Notes: a model not told the origin generated them from the letters alone. DNA of 64,000 nt from Planctomicrobium piriforme (GCF_900113665.1 NZ_FOQD01000013.1:1-64000); one strand, 5' to 3'. Shown: positions 10,401 through 19,979, counted from the stretch's first letter. Made by a program: numbers and translations.

Positions 10401-12686
10401 TCACCCGCGGCGGGTGTTGGCTGACCGCTGACGCAGGTCGGTCGCAACACCCCTCTCATCCTCATCATCCGTCGGCGTCTGGTTCCCGCCCGATACGCCC
10501 TGTGGTGCAACCGGACGATCACACTTCTTATCGTCCGTTGAATCGGCTGTATTATCGCCACTCTTGGCCGTGCTGGTGATTCGTGAATCCGGCGTCGTCT
10601 GACCGACCTTCGGGCCCTGTCCCTTGCGGTCATTCCCGCTGGGTGTCGTCACCACTTGCGTCGGCTTGGGCGGAATCAGCAGGTTCACATCTTTCACAAA
10701 TTGATCGCCGCGGGTAACCGCAATCGGTCGACTGACTGCTGGTCCCCCCTGACCTTTCTTTTGTTGAGTCTGCATAGCGGAACCTGACTCCGGCGCCTGA
10801 ACCCGAACCTGATAGACGCCGGTCCGCAGGCCGTCCAGCACATCGAACTCGTATCGTCCCTGCGAGTCCGACTGCGTCGTCGCGACCACTTCGCCGGACT
10901 CCTGATCCACCAGTTCCAGCGTCTGCTTCGCGGCAGCCGGATCCTTCTGCTGAATCTGACCATCACGGTTCTGGTCGATCTTCACCGTTCCCGAGATGCT
11001 CGCCTTGAAGACGAAGGCATTCTTCTGCACATTCGTCACATCGGTGTTGCGTTTGAGAATGTCGGACAACGACGTCCGGCTCACCTGTTGCAGCGCGTCC
11101 CCTTTCAACTGGTTCTGATACCAGAATCGGTCGCCGTCCCGTAGACGGGTGAACTGGTCGACCAGAATCGCCTTGGTCGTCGCCCCCACGCTCGCCCCAG
11201 GCACATGATCCTCGGCCAGCGCTCCGACCCACAGATCGATGTTGTTGACGTTTCCGTACAACTGCTTGAGCTCTGCCTGCACCTCTTTGTTCGAAGTGAT
11301 CTGCGAGAAGCTTGTCACTTTCGGTAGCCCGTAGGCCTGACGGACTGTGTTGTAGTCCGCCAGGCCATGATCACGACCCCGTTCGATGTTGAGACTGACG
11401 AGATCCAGTCCCCCCGCTCCCGGCGGGCCAAACAGGAAGTTCCTCACACTGTCGACCACCTTCACGTCGATTTCCGAAGAAGGATCGGCCGTCAGGTATT
11501 TGAGAATCGGATCGATGCCCGTGTCGGCCACCAGCTGAGGATTAAAAAACGCCTCACTCAGCGAAACGCCCTCCTGCACTTCCTGTCCCTGGTTGTCCAG
11601 AAACTCAACGTCGTCTCCCAGCATGCTGTGACCGAAACGGAAGCCTGCCGTCGAGAACTCGTTCGTGATGCCGGGATTCACATTGGCTTTGTAGCCCGAG
11701 TACGGCTTAACGGCGTCCTGCCCCAGTAGCGTGGGCAGCCATTCGTTGTAGGTGATCGCCTGGATCTCACCCGTCACGATCGATCTTGCCCGCTGATAGA
11801 TGGCTTCATCAGAGAGCTTCGGATTCTCCTTGGAGATCTTATCGGCCCAGTAATTGTGTTCGCGTACAAACAGCGTTTGCAGCGCCGTCAACTCGACATT
11901 CTCGTTCGCCCGTACATCGCCGGCCGCGAAATACTGGTCGCTGGGAAGGCGACCATCCGTCCCCATCGGCACAGGGTCGCCGGACAGATCGTCTGTCGAG
12001 TTGTACGGCAGCATGTTGCCGTCGCTGGTGGCCAGTCGTCCCCCTTGGAATGTCCGCAGGCTAGCGGCCGTTGTCGCATCCGATCCGTAAATCATCGAGC
12101 CATCGATGAACGCCGTAATCGCGTTGATCTGCTGTCGCGGGTTGCCCGCCTTCGTCCCCGTCGCCGGATCATAGATCGAACGGGTGGTGTCGATTGTTTC
12201 CGTTCCAGTTCCCAATGGATCGAACCACGGATCTCCTTTCGGAACTGCGATGGACAATGACTCGCTCGTCCCGGTCGGCGTCAGGTCGATGTCATGATCG
12301 ATGAACTGTCCCCAGGCATAAGCCATCGCCGACAATCCCTGCTGACTCAGAATGTCTTCATCCGACTGATCCGCCAGCACATTGCTGATCTCACGCGGAC
12401 TCGGCCGGTTCTGCCCGCCAGGCGTTGAGATTCCATCACCATAGGCGGCCGGCGCTTTTCGCAGTTGATCGACCCCTACGCTCCCCCAAGTCGGATGCGC
12501 CACGTTATTTCCGACGCCATCAATCGGAGCCGGCGCCGTGACCGTCTGTTCCGGTTTCGCGGGCGTCGGCGCCTTCACCGTCTGCAGGGCGCTGCCTGAG
12601 AGCAACAAGCGCACTTCCGCCGCTTCGAGCGTCGGAGCGACTCCGGTGACTGGCCGCCGTTTCAACCAAGATTTTGAGCGCCACAT
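10401..12686 (-). CDS. Animal-type heme peroxidase with LEPR-xLL-like tag and C-terminal B-type Ig-like domain
   Basis: 761 residues. The N-terminus is Arg-rich and carries LEAAEVRLLLSG (20-31), a variant of the planctomycete LEPR-xLL sorting-type motif. The peroxidase domain (about 60-590) shows the distal histidine H131 in WGQFIDHDIDLTP, R259 and E262 in RANENVEL (the RxxE spacing of catalytic Arg and heme-linked Glu), REHN at 275-278, and the proximal histidine H353 in FRFGHSML. The C-terminus has an SdrD/CnaB-like domain with a DQNRDGQ calcium-type loop (about 605-690), then a low-complexity tail rich in Asp, Gly and Thr. Likely an extracytoplasmic peroxidase or haloperoxidase; its substrate is unknown. 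GGGAG precedes the ATG at 12686. Confidence 0.9.
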   Translation of the reverse strand: MWRSKSWLKRRPVTGVAPTLEAAEVRLLLSGSALQTVKAPTPAKPEQTVTAPAPIDGVGNNVAHPTWGSVGVDQLRKAPAAYGDGISTPGGQNRPSPREISNVLADQSDEDILSQQGLSAMAYAWGQFIDHDIDLTPTGTSESLSIAVPKGDPWFDPLGTGTETIDTTRSIYDPATGTKAGNPRQQINAITAFIDGSMIYGSDATTAASLRTFQGGRLATSDGNMLPYNSTDDLSGDPVPMGTDGRLPSDQYFAAGDVRANENVELTALQTLFVREHNYWADKISKENPKLSDEAIYQRARSIVTGEIQAITYNEWLPTLLGQDAVKPYSGYKANVNPGITNEFSTAGFRFGHSMLGDDVEFLDNQGQEVQEGVSLSEAFFNPQLVADTGIDPILKYLTADPSSEIDVKVVDSVRNFLFGPPGAGGLDLVSLNIERGRDHGLADYNTVRQAYGLPKVTSFSQITSNKEVQAELKQLYGNVNNIDLWVGALAEDHVPGASVGATTKAILVDQFTRLRDGDRFWYQNQLKGDALQQVSRTSLSDILKRNTDVTNVQKNAFVFKASISGTVKIDQNRDGQIQQKDPAAAKQTLELVDQESGEVVATTQSDSQGRYEFDVLDGLRTGVYQVRVQAPESGSAMQTQQKKGQGGPAVSRPIAVTRGDQFVKDVNLLIPPKPTQVVTTPSGNDRKGQGPKVGQTTPDSRITSTAKSGDNTADSTDDKKCDRPVAPQGVSGGNQTPTDDEDERGVATDLRQRSANTRRG

Positions 12687-13188
12687 GTTTTATCTCCCGA
12701 CGGAAGAACATCTGATGCCGTCCGCCACAGCGCGCACGGCGAGCCGTAAAACCGATCTCAGGATTTCGCCCCGCCAGCGCGAGATCGCGCCGACCCAAGG
12801 CCAGAAGTCATCGACGATCCATCAGCCTGCCGACCGCACCGCAGCCGTCAGCGCCCTGACGAATCTTTGCTTGAAATGATAAACCACAGTCGTTCCAGAC
12901 TTAACGACTTCACTCCGAACAACCCAAAGGTAAGGGGGGCCGGGATCGTGTGCGAAAGTGATTTTCCCGACTGTCCCCTGTCCCCTACTCCCTATCCCTT
13001 TGAATTGGTCATGGAGTAGGAAAACGCCCCGGTCGAATGCAAATCAACAACCAGTTTTCGGCAATTCCTGACCAACTCAAATTCACACTCTGCCCACGAA
13101 TCGTCGCAACGCCTCCCGCCAGCGTTGTCACCCCGGCTCAGGTACGACATCATCACAACATCCCGCCCTCCCTGCCGTGGAGCCCTGC
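12687..13188. other. 502-bp spacer between divergent genes, no gene seen
   Basis: Both strands were read and no supported gene was found. The only structure is a pyrimidine-rich run of CCCCTATCC/CCCCTGTCC-type words at about 12960-13005, upstream of the plus-strand fusion gene. Promoters of the divergent genes must lie here, but no clear hexamers stand out. Confidence 0.5.
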
Positions 13189-16100
13189 ATGAAGTCGTTC
13201 TCCCTTTCTACGCTGATCTGGCTGCTGGCCCTCTCCTTGACACCAGCCCTGCACGCGGCAGACAACGCCCCGCCGGCCAGTTGCTTCGACCAAGACAATC
13301 TCGTCGCCTGGTGCATCGTCCCCTTCGACGCCAGCCATCGCACGCCAGCCCAACGCGCCGCCATGCTGCAGGAACTCGGCCTTCGCCGCTGTGCGTACGA
13401 CTGGCGGGCCGAACATGTCCCTACCTTCGAAGAAGAAATCCTCGAGTACCAGAAGCACGGTATCGAGATGTTCGCGTTCTGGGCCGGGCACGATCAGGCC
13501 TACGCCCTCTTCGAGAAATACAACCTGCACCCGCAGATCTGGCGAACTGCCGAAAGCCCCGCCGGCGACACCGAGGAAGCCAAAGTCGCCGCCGCCGCGG
13601 AAAAAATCGTCCCGCTCGCTCAGAAGACAAAACAGCTCGGCTGTCCCCTCGGGCTCTACAACCACGGCGGCTGGGGTGGTGAACCCAGGAACCTCGTCGC
13701 CGTCTGTCAGAAGCTGCGCAGTCAGGGCTTCGACCATGTCGGCATCGTCTACAACTTCCATCATGGGCACGGCCACATCGACGACTTCGCCGAATTCTTC
13801 ACCCAGATGCAGCCCTATCTGCTCTGTCTGAATATCAACGGCATGAACGCCAGCGGCACCCCCAAGATCCTGGGAATCGGCAAGGGAGAACACGAACTCA
13901 AGATGCTGCAGACCGTCGCCGCCAGCGGCTACCAGGGTCCAATCGGCATCCTCAATCACCGAGTTGAACTCGACGCCAAAGAAGGCCTGCTGGAAAACCT
14001 CAACGGCCTCAACACGCTGCGGCCGCAGTTGGCACACGCAAACAGTCCTGCAACCTCATCGACGCCTGCTCCGGTTCCGTTATCTCCAGAGCAAAAAAAT
14101 CAGGTCGACGCGATTGCCCAAACCGCTCCCGAAAAAGGCGATGTCGTCCGCGGCTCAAAAATCTTCTCCAGCGCCAAATCCGCCTGCCTGCAGTGCCATA
14201 AGGTCGGCGAAAAAGGAGGCTCGGTCGGTCCCGAGCTCACTAAAATCGGATCGCAGCGTGAGATTCGCCAACTGGTCGAATCGGTCCTCTGGCCCAAACG
14301 GGAAGTCAAACCGGAGTTCATCTCGTGGTCGGTCGCGACTGCCAAGGGGGAAGTTCTCACCGGCTACAAGCTGAACGTTGTGTCAAACGAGTTCGACCTG
14401 CTCAACCCGGCCACCGGCATCACGCGGCATCTGACGCCTGACGACATCGACGATCAGGCACAAATCGGCACGCTGATGCCTGAAGGTCTCACCGCCGCCA
14501 TGACCGAAACAGACCGGCTCGACCTCGCGCGGTTTCTCTCGGAACTCGGCCGCACTCCCGAGGCCGATCTCGCAGCCGCAGGCATGAAGTTGCCGGTCCA
14601 CGCTCATGACGCCGCCACGTTCCCACTCCTCACACCGCCGCTGCATCCCGAAGACCATCTACAGGCAACTCTGCCGGTCAATCACGAACGCATGTTCGAC
14701 TTCTACGCCAAGGAAGCCGATTACTTCCGCGCACAACCGCAAACGCCCCCCTTACTGATGGCCTATCCCGGTCTCGATGGCGGCGGCCTCGGACACTGGG
14801 GCCGACAGACTGAAGCCGACTGGAAAGACGACCGCTGGAATCACAGCGACCTTGGCTCATTCCAGGCTGGCGTCTTCCACAACAAAGAGCAAACCGTCCC
14901 CCGCGCGCTCTGCGTCCGCCTCGGCGATCAAAAGCAACTCTCCGCCTGCTTCAATCCCGATACCCTCACCTATGACGCAGTCTGGAAAGACGGCTTCGTC
15001 AAATACTCGGATGTCCGTCACGGCTTTCTCGGCGGCTTCTCACTGGACGGCACTCCGCTCCCACTCCCCAAACAATCGCCGCAGCCTTCTGGCAAGTACC
15101 AGGGCTTGTATCGCTCAGGCAATCGCATCGTCTTCGCCTACCAGATCGACGGCGTCGATTATCTCGACGCCCCCTGGGTCAACGCGAACGGCGGCTTCAG
15201 CCGCGAAGTGGCGCCGGTCGAAAAGCATTCCCTGGGCTACGTCGTCAAAGGCGGTCCCACTCAATGGCCGCAGAAGCTGACCACCAACATTCAATACGGC
15301 CAGCAGCAACCCTATGCCATCGACACCTTCGAAGTCCCCTTCGACAATCCGTGGAAGTCACTGATGTATTTTGGAGGATTTGATTTCCTCCCCGACGGCA
15401 GCGCCCTGCTCTGCACCATGCAGGGAGACGTCTGGCACGTCACCGGACTCGACGCCCAACCCGACTCGGAAACCAAAGCGGTCTGGAAACGCTTTGCTTC
15501 CGGTTTCCACCAGGCGCAAGGACTTGTTGTCGCTGACGGCATTCCTTACGTCCTCGGCCGCGACATGATCACCCGACTGCACGATCGCAATGCCGACGGC
15601 GAAGCCGACTTCTACGAATGCTTCAGTAAAGCCTACGTCACCTCTCCCGCCGGCCACGACTTCATCTGCGGGCTCGAACGCGATCCTCAAGGAAACTTCT
15701 ACATCGCATCCGGCAATCAGGGGGTGGTCAAGATTTCCCCCGATGGAAAAACGGCCCACGTCATCGCCACCGGCTTCCGCAATCCCGACGGCCTCGGCAT
15801 TCTGCCGGACGGCACCCTGACAGTCCCTTGCTCGGAAGGAAACTGGACCCCCGCAACGATGGTCTGCAGCGTCCCTCAAAATCTGCCGGCCAGCAGTGAA
15901 GTTCCACACTACGGCTACGGCGGTCCAAAAAACGGCAAACCTCCCGCGTTGCCGCTGTTCTACATGCCCCGCGGCCTCGACAACTCGGCCGGCGGTCAGG
16001 TGTGGATCAACAGCAACAACTGGGGACCGCTCCAGCAGCACCTGCTGCACTTCTCCTTCGGGACTGGAACCTACTTCCTCGTGCTGGAAGACGAAGTCAA

Positions 16101-17112
16101 CGGCCAAAAACAGGCGGCCGTCGTCACGTTACCTGGCGACTTCCGCTCAGGAGCACATCGCGGTCGAGTGCGTCCCCAGGATGGACAGCTCTTTGTCCTC
16201 GGCATGAATGGCTGGACCTGTTTCACTCCTGACGAGGGCTCTCTGCAACGCGTCCGTTACACCGGCGAACCCCTCCAGATTCCCACCGGATATCATGTTC
16301 ACGAGAACGGCGTCGCCGTCACCTTTGCACTGCCGCTCGATCCCAGCGTCGCTACGAACCCGCGCAGTCATTTCATTCAGGCGTGGAACTACCGCTATGG
16401 CCCCGCCTATGGCTCGCCGGAGTTCTCAGCCGCCCATCCCGGCATTCGCGGGCATGATCCAGTTGAAATCAAATCGGCGACGATCCTCTCCGACGGCCGG
16501 ACGCTGTTTCTTGAACTCCCGGACCTGCAACCGGTGAACCAGCTCTATCTGCGACTGGCCGTCGATAACTCCGATCGCAAGCACGACCTCTTCGCCACCG
16601 TGCATGCACTCGATCGTCCCTACACGCAAGTTCCCGGCTATCAGCCCGTCGCCAAAACCATTGCGCAGCATCCGCTCCTCACCGACCTGGCAATGGCCGC
16701 GAATCGAATTCCAAATCCATGGAAGAACGAAATCAAAAATGCCCGATCTCTGAATGTCGAAACAGGTAAGAATCTCACCTACGCCACGACCACGCTGCGA
16801 GCCAAAGCCGGTGAACCCGTGCGACTCACGCTGAGCAATCCAGATGTCGTCCCACACAACTGGGCACTTGTGCGACCGGGAACGCTGCAAACCGTCGGCG
16901 AGTTGTCTAACAAGCTCATCGGCGATCCCGACGCCTACGCCCGGCACTACGTTCCACAGTCGGAAGACGTCCTCGCCTATACCGACATCGTCGAACCCGG
17001 CGACAAGTTCACGATTTTCTTCAAAGCCCCCGAAAAGCCCGGCAAGTACCCGTACCTGTGCACCTTCCCCGGCCACTGGATGGTCATGAACGGCGTTTTA
17101 ATCGTCGAATAA
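13189..17112 (+). CDS. Exported fusion: TIM-barrel-like domain, cytochrome c, beta-propeller region, C-terminal cupredoxin
   Basis: 1307 residues from the ATG at 13189 (GTGGAG just upstream); the first ~25 residues are a signal peptide. Order: a domain resembling sugar-phosphate isomerase/xylose-isomerase-type TIM barrels (about 28-285; LGLYNHGGWGGEP, VGIVYNFHHGHGH); a Pro/Ser linker; a c-type cytochrome with CLQCH heme site (333-337) and following WPKREVKPEF region; a long region with propeller-like motifs (GGFDFLPDGSALLCTMQGDV, FRNPDGLGILPDG), typical of planctomycete sorbosone-dehydrogenase-like proteins; and a cupredoxin of about 110 residues with VVPHNW and the CysHisMet copper-ligand segment LCTFPGHWMVM. 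The layout suggests periplasmic sugar oxidation with internal electron transfer from propeller or heme to copper. The substrate is not deducible. Confidence 0.85.
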   Translation: MKSFSLSTLIWLLALSLTPALHAADNAPPASCFDQDNLVAWCIVPFDASHRTPAQRAAMLQELGLRRCAYDWRAEHVPTFEEEILEYQKHGIEMFAFWAGHDQAYALFEKYNLHPQIWRTAESPAGDTEEAKVAAAAEKIVPLAQKTKQLGCPLGLYNHGGWGGEPRNLVAVCQKLRSQGFDHVGIVYNFHHGHGHIDDFAEFFTQMQPYLLCLNINGMNASGTPKILGIGKGEHELKMLQTVAASGYQGPIGILNHRVELDAKEGLLENLNGLNTLRPQLAHANSPATSSTPAPVPLSPEQKNQVDAIAQTAPEKGDVVRGSKIFSSAKSACLQCHKVGEKGGSVGPELTKIGSQREIRQLVESVLWPKREVKPEFISWSVATAKGEVLTGYKLNVVSNEFDLLNPATGITRHLTPDDIDDQAQIGTLMPEGLTAAMTETDRLDLARFLSELGRTPEADLAAAGMKLPVHAHDAATFPLLTPPLHPEDHLQATLPVNHERMFDFYAKEADYFRAQPQTPPLLMAYPGLDGGGLGHWGRQTEADWKDDRWNHSDLGSFQAGVFHNKEQTVPRALCVRLGDQKQLSACFNPDTLTYDAVWKDGFVKYSDVRHGFLGGFSLDGTPLPLPKQSPQPSGKYQGLYRSGNRIVFAYQIDGVDYLDAPWVNANGGFSREVAPVEKHSLGYVVKGGPTQWPQKLTTNIQYGQQQPYAIDTFEVPFDNPWKSLMYFGGFDFLPDGSALLCTMQGDVWHVTGLDAQPDSETKAVWKRFASGFHQAQGLVVADGIPYVLGRDMITRLHDRNADGEADFYECFSKAYVTSPAGHDFICGLERDPQGNFYIASGNQGVVKISPDGKTAHVIATGFRNPDGLGILPDGTLTVPCSEGNWTPATMVCSVPQNLPASSEVPHYGYGGPKNGKPPALPLFYMPRGLDNSAGGQVWINSNNWGPLQQHLLHFSFGTGTYFLVLEDEVNGQKQAAVVTLPGDFRSGAHRGRVRPQDGQLFVLGMNGWTCFTPDEGSLQRVRYTGEPLQIPTGYHVHENGVAVTFALPLDPSVATNPRSHFIQAWNYRYGPAYGSPEFSAAHPGIRGHDPVEIKSATILSDGRTLFLELPDLQPVNQLYLRLAVDNSDRKHDLFATVHALDRPYTQVPGYQPVAKTIAQHPLLTDLAMAANRIPNPWKNEIKNARSLNVETGKNLTYATTTLRAKAGEPVRLTLSNPDVVPHNWALVRPGTLQTVGELSNKLIGDPDAYARHYVPQSEDVLAYTDIVEPGDKFTIFFKAPEKPGKYPYLCTFPGHWMVMNGVLIVE

Positions 17113-17128
17113 GATTGCCCTTCATTCC

Positions 17129-17163
17129 TTAACCTTCAACCATAAACCCTCAACCTTCAACCC
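17129..17163. repeat. Degenerate CTTCAAC heptad cluster before the SDR gene
   Basis: Consecutive words TTAACC, TTCAACC, CTCAACC, TTCAACC between the fusion gene and the SDR start at 17171. Same 7-bp word family as at 5010-5065, here on the sense strand upstream of a plus gene. Confidence 0.7.
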
Positions 17164-17170
17164 ACCCCCC

Positions 17171-17944
17171 ATGCTCCCAGGCATTAAACTCTTCGATCTC
17201 ACCGGCCAATCCGCCATCATCACCGGCGGTTCCAAAGGGCTCGGACAGGCGATGGCGGCCGGCCTTGCCTCGGCCGGCGCGAATGTTCTGCTCGTCAGCC
17301 GTCATCTCGACGAAGCCCAAGCCGCCGCACAAGAACTCGCGGCCGAGTACAACATCAAGGCCGTCGGCTGCGCAGCCGACGTCACCAGCCCTGAGCAAGT
17401 CGAGGCGATGGTCGACCTCGCGCTCTCGGCCTTTGGCAAGATCGACATTCTCATCAACAATGCCGGCATTAATATCCGCGGCCCCATCGACGAACTGACT
17501 CTCGACCAGTTTCAACAGGTCAATCGCATCAACGTGGAAGGCCCCTGGATCTGTGCCCGTGCGGTCGTTCCGCACATGAAAGCCGCCGGCAGCGGACGCA
17601 TTATCAACCTCGCCAGCACGCTGGGCGTCGTCGGCCTCGCCAATCGAACCCCCTATACCAGCAGCAAAGGGGCCGTCGTCCAGATGACCAGAGCCCTCGC
17701 CCTCGAACTGGCTCCGTTCGGCATCACCTGCAACGCCATCTGCCCCGGCCCGTTCCTCACAGACATGAACGTCCCCATCGCCGATACGGACGAGGCGAAA
17801 AAGTTCATCATCGGCGCGGTCGCCCTCAACCGCTGGGGCAAGATGGAAGAAATCCAGGGCGCCGCCATCTACCTGGCCAGCCCCGCCAGCAGCTTCGTCA
17901 CCGGCAGCCTGCTCATGGTCGACGGCGGCTGGACCGCGCGGTAG
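17171..17944 (+). CDS. SDR-family NAD(P)-dependent oxidoreductase
   Basis: 257-residue classical short-chain dehydrogenase: cofactor motif TGGSKGLG (18-25), NNAG (96-99), catalytic S149, Y162 and K166 (YTSSK), and CPGPFLTDMN after the catalytic helix. The C-terminus GSLLMVDGGWTAR is typical of gluconate 5-dehydrogenase/glucose-dehydrogenase-like members. The opening LFDLTGQSAIITGGSKGLG also fits the gluconate 5-dehydrogenase group, and the preceding gene may act on sugars, but the substrate is inference. R44 (SRH), at the end of the second strand, would allow NADP binding. Confidence 0.92.
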   Translation: MLPGIKLFDLTGQSAIITGGSKGLGQAMAAGLASAGANVLLVSRHLDEAQAAAQELAAEYNIKAVGCAADVTSPEQVEAMVDLALSAFGKIDILINNAGINIRGPIDELTLDQFQQVNRINVEGPWICARAVVPHMKAAGSGRIINLASTLGVVGLANRTPYTSSKGAVVQMTRALALELAPFGITCNAICPGPFLTDMNVPIADTDEAKKFIIGAVALNRWGKMEEIQGAAIYLASPASSFVTGSLLMVDGGWTAR

Positions 17945-17995
17945 GAGGAAAACGTTGAGCGATGAGAGTTGAGCGTTGAGTGAATTCAATTTCCC

Positions 17996-18583
17996 TCACC
18001 CCTGACCTCCGGCCCCTGACCCCTTCTGCCGGAGATACACTTTCGCCGAATCGGCCATCGTGACGAGCGCTGCGCCCATCATGATGACGTCCTTGACGAC
18101 GAGCCTGCCGGGTCCGCTCAGGTAGGGGAAACCGTCCTGGGCATCGCCCATCGCAGGAACCCAGCATTCAGGCGTGGTGATCAAAAACGACAGCGTGACG
18201 AACGACATCACAAAGACCAGGAAACTGCCGACCGACGCAACTTGTGGAAGCCAGGGATGCAGGCAGAGCAACAGACCGTACAGGACGATGACTGATCCCA
18301 GGCCGTAGGCGAATTCGTAGGTGCCGTTCGCTGCATGCCAGGCTCGATTCTCCGAATTCAACACCCCTTCAGGATTCTTGTGAGCCTTGTAGTTCTGGCC
18401 GTCGGCGTAAAAGAAACTCATGAATGGACTGTTCGCGACGAACGGCACAATTCCATCCGCCTCGTATGGAAACGCCTTCAGTCCTCCAATCCACAGCAGC
18501 ACGATGATCAGCCCGATCCGTGTGACAACCACGCCCGCTTTGTCCATCCGTGACGCCAGTTCAAACAGTTTCAGCATGCTCAT
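17996..18583 (-). CDS. DUF417 (RclC/YkgB-type) inner-membrane protein
   Basis: 195 residues with four predicted membrane segments (about 18-36, 90-108, 112-135, 160-176). Family hallmarks are WIGGLKAFPYEADGIVPFV, ANSPFMSFFY, and YLSGPGRLVVKDVIMMGA. In E. coli the family member RclC belongs to the reactive-chlorine-resistance operon controlled by an AraC-type activator. Here an AraC-family gene lies 69 bp upstream on the same strand, which supports a stress-responsive pair by analogy. The start has a strong GGAGGATG ribosome binding site. Biochemical function of the family is unresolved. Confidence 0.88.
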   Translation of the reverse strand: MSMLKLFELASRMDKAGVVVTRIGLIIVLLWIGGLKAFPYEADGIVPFVANSPFMSFFYADGQNYKAHKNPEGVLNSENRAWHAANGTYEFAYGLGSVIVLYGLLLCLHPWLPQVASVGSFLVFVMSFVTLSFLITTPECWVPAMGDAQDGFPYLSGPGRLVVKDVIMMGAALVTMADSAKVYLRQKGSGAGGQG

Positions 18584-18652
18584 TTTTCATCCTCCACGAG
18601 AGCCAGCAGCGTCAGAGTGAACCGGAGCATCCGGTTCACTTGCTGCCTTGAC

Positions 18653-19591
18653 TCAAGTATCGGACGTGAGCACGGAACCTCGAATGGGCGCATGGCCTGA
18701 AGACATGGACAAATTGCTCCCGCCCCGAATCTCTGTCTCAAACTCGCGAAAAAACGTCGGCGAATATCCGGTGGATTTCTTGAAGAGACGGCTGAAATAC
18801 AGTTCGTCGTGAAAACCCAGTTCCCGCGAAATCTCTTTCACAGGCTTCAGTGTATGGAGCAGTTGCCACTTGGCGTGGATCAGAATGCGGCTGCGAATGA
18901 GTTCCGTCGGCGTCGTGCCGTGATGCTCCCGCACGATTCTGCCAAGCGTCTTCGCGGTGATGTGCAGCCGCCGGGCATATTCGGCCGGTGAATGCAGGAG
19001 ATGGTAGTTCTGTTCGATCATGTCGCTCAGTTCGATCAGAACCGGATGCCGCACATTTGCGCCTCGCCGGCATGCGGCCGCACGAGCATTCTTGAGCCGG
19101 GCGGCAAGGACCAGCAGAACCTTGAGGTGTGCCAGCATGACCTCACTGTAAGCCAGCTCGCGCTCGTCAAATTCCTGCCGGATCCGTTCGATCAGATTCA
19201 GCACCTCGGATTTCACGCGCCCTGACAGTGCGACCACGGGAATCCCGTACGGATCGTTGAACAGGGCGCCGCTGCATCCGACCTCAGCGTGAAACGTCTC
19301 CACGCACAGAAAATTGGCGTGAAACTGAACCACTACTCCGTGGGTGACCGCGTCAGGTGCGAACCGGATGTGCTGGTAGGGTACTAAAAATAACAGCTCG
19401 TCAGGTCCGAAACTGAAACTGGAAGCGTCCGCCCAAAATGTCCCGGAACCGGACTCGATCAGATAAACGGAAAAGCAATTCGTTCGGACCGGCTCAAAGG
19501 GCTTGCGCTGTAGAGTCAGACGCTCGATGCGAATCGCCTCGCCCCCATTCCTCGGGTCGAACAGCCCCCCGACCACACTTCTCCCCCCCAT
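18653..19591 (-). CDS. AraC-family transcriptional regulator
   Basis: 312 residues: N-terminal cupin-like sensing half (about 25-150; VYLIESGSGTFWADASSFSF, GPDELLFLVPYQHIRF) and C-terminal double helix-turn-helix (about 190-290), with the AraC signature RLHITAKTLGRIVREHHGTTP ending and KEISRELGFHDELYFSRLFKK. GAGGGAAGAG precedes the ATG at 19591. It lies directly upstream of the DUF417 gene and probably activates it. It does not obviously have the RclR cysteine arrangement, so the inducer may differ. Confidence 0.9.
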   Translation of the reverse strand: MGGRSVVGGLFDPRNGGEAIRIERLTLQRKPFEPVRTNCFSVYLIESGSGTFWADASSFSFGPDELLFLVPYQHIRFAPDAVTHGVVVQFHANFLCVETFHAEVGCSGALFNDPYGIPVVALSGRVKSEVLNLIERIRQEFDERELAYSEVMLAHLKVLLVLAARLKNARAAACRRGANVRHPVLIELSDMIEQNYHLLHSPAEYARRLHITAKTLGRIVREHHGTTPTELIRSRILIHAKWQLLHTLKPVKEISRELGFHDELYFSRLFKKSTGYSPTFFREFETEIRGGSNLSMSSGHAPIRGSVLTSDT

Positions 19592-19607
19592 GCTCTTCCC
19601 TCACCCC

Positions 19608-19979
19608 TCAAGCCTCCTTCGCCGCCCCAATCAACACCTCGCTCGCGTTCGGGCCGATGACGATTTCTTTGCGGATGCTTGCTTCGCTGGGAAAGGCGAT
19701 CAACTCGAGCGCCCAGATCAGGGAAATCAGCTTGCCGGAGAAGCTATAAGGGCCCCACGGCAGCTTCATCGTCACCTGTTCCCGTCCGGAACTCTTCGCG
19801 GTTTCGATCCGCACCGTCTGGACGACCGACAGATCGCGGTCCCCTTTGCCGGATGTGTTCCACACCAGCCGCAGCTCCAGCGAGTCCGGCGGCTGGTCGA
19901 ATTCCCAAAGCGCCGTCACCACCATCTCGTTGCCGGGATAGTAGGCGTCGTATTCAGTTTCGATCTGCAGATCTGTCAT
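19608..19979 (-). CDS. Small beta-rich protein, partner of the DUF3592 protein
   Basis: 123 residues with no signal peptide or membrane segment. The sequence is beta-strand-like: YDAYYPGNEMVVTALWEF, LELRLVWNTSGKGDRD, VTMKLPWGPYSFSGKLISLI. The YxPG...W pattern and the strand order resemble arrestin-like or Ig-like sandwiches, and the C-terminal domain of the upstream gene product looks similar. Its ATG overlaps the upstream stop by 4 nt (ATGA), so the two are translationally coupled and probably interact. The stop TGA lies in a CTCAAGC word. Function unknown. Confidence 0.75.
   Translation of the reverse strand: MTDLQIETEYDAYYPGNEMVVTALWEFDQPPDSLELRLVWNTSGKGDRDLSVVQTVRIETAKSSGREQVTMKLPWGPYSFSGKLISLIWALELIAFPSEASIRKEIVIGPNASEVLIGAAKEA

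Noticed and set aside
13153..14037. 294-residue frame opposite the fusion gene
   Set aside because: Val/Glu/Gly-rich shadow of the coding strand; no recognisable domain.
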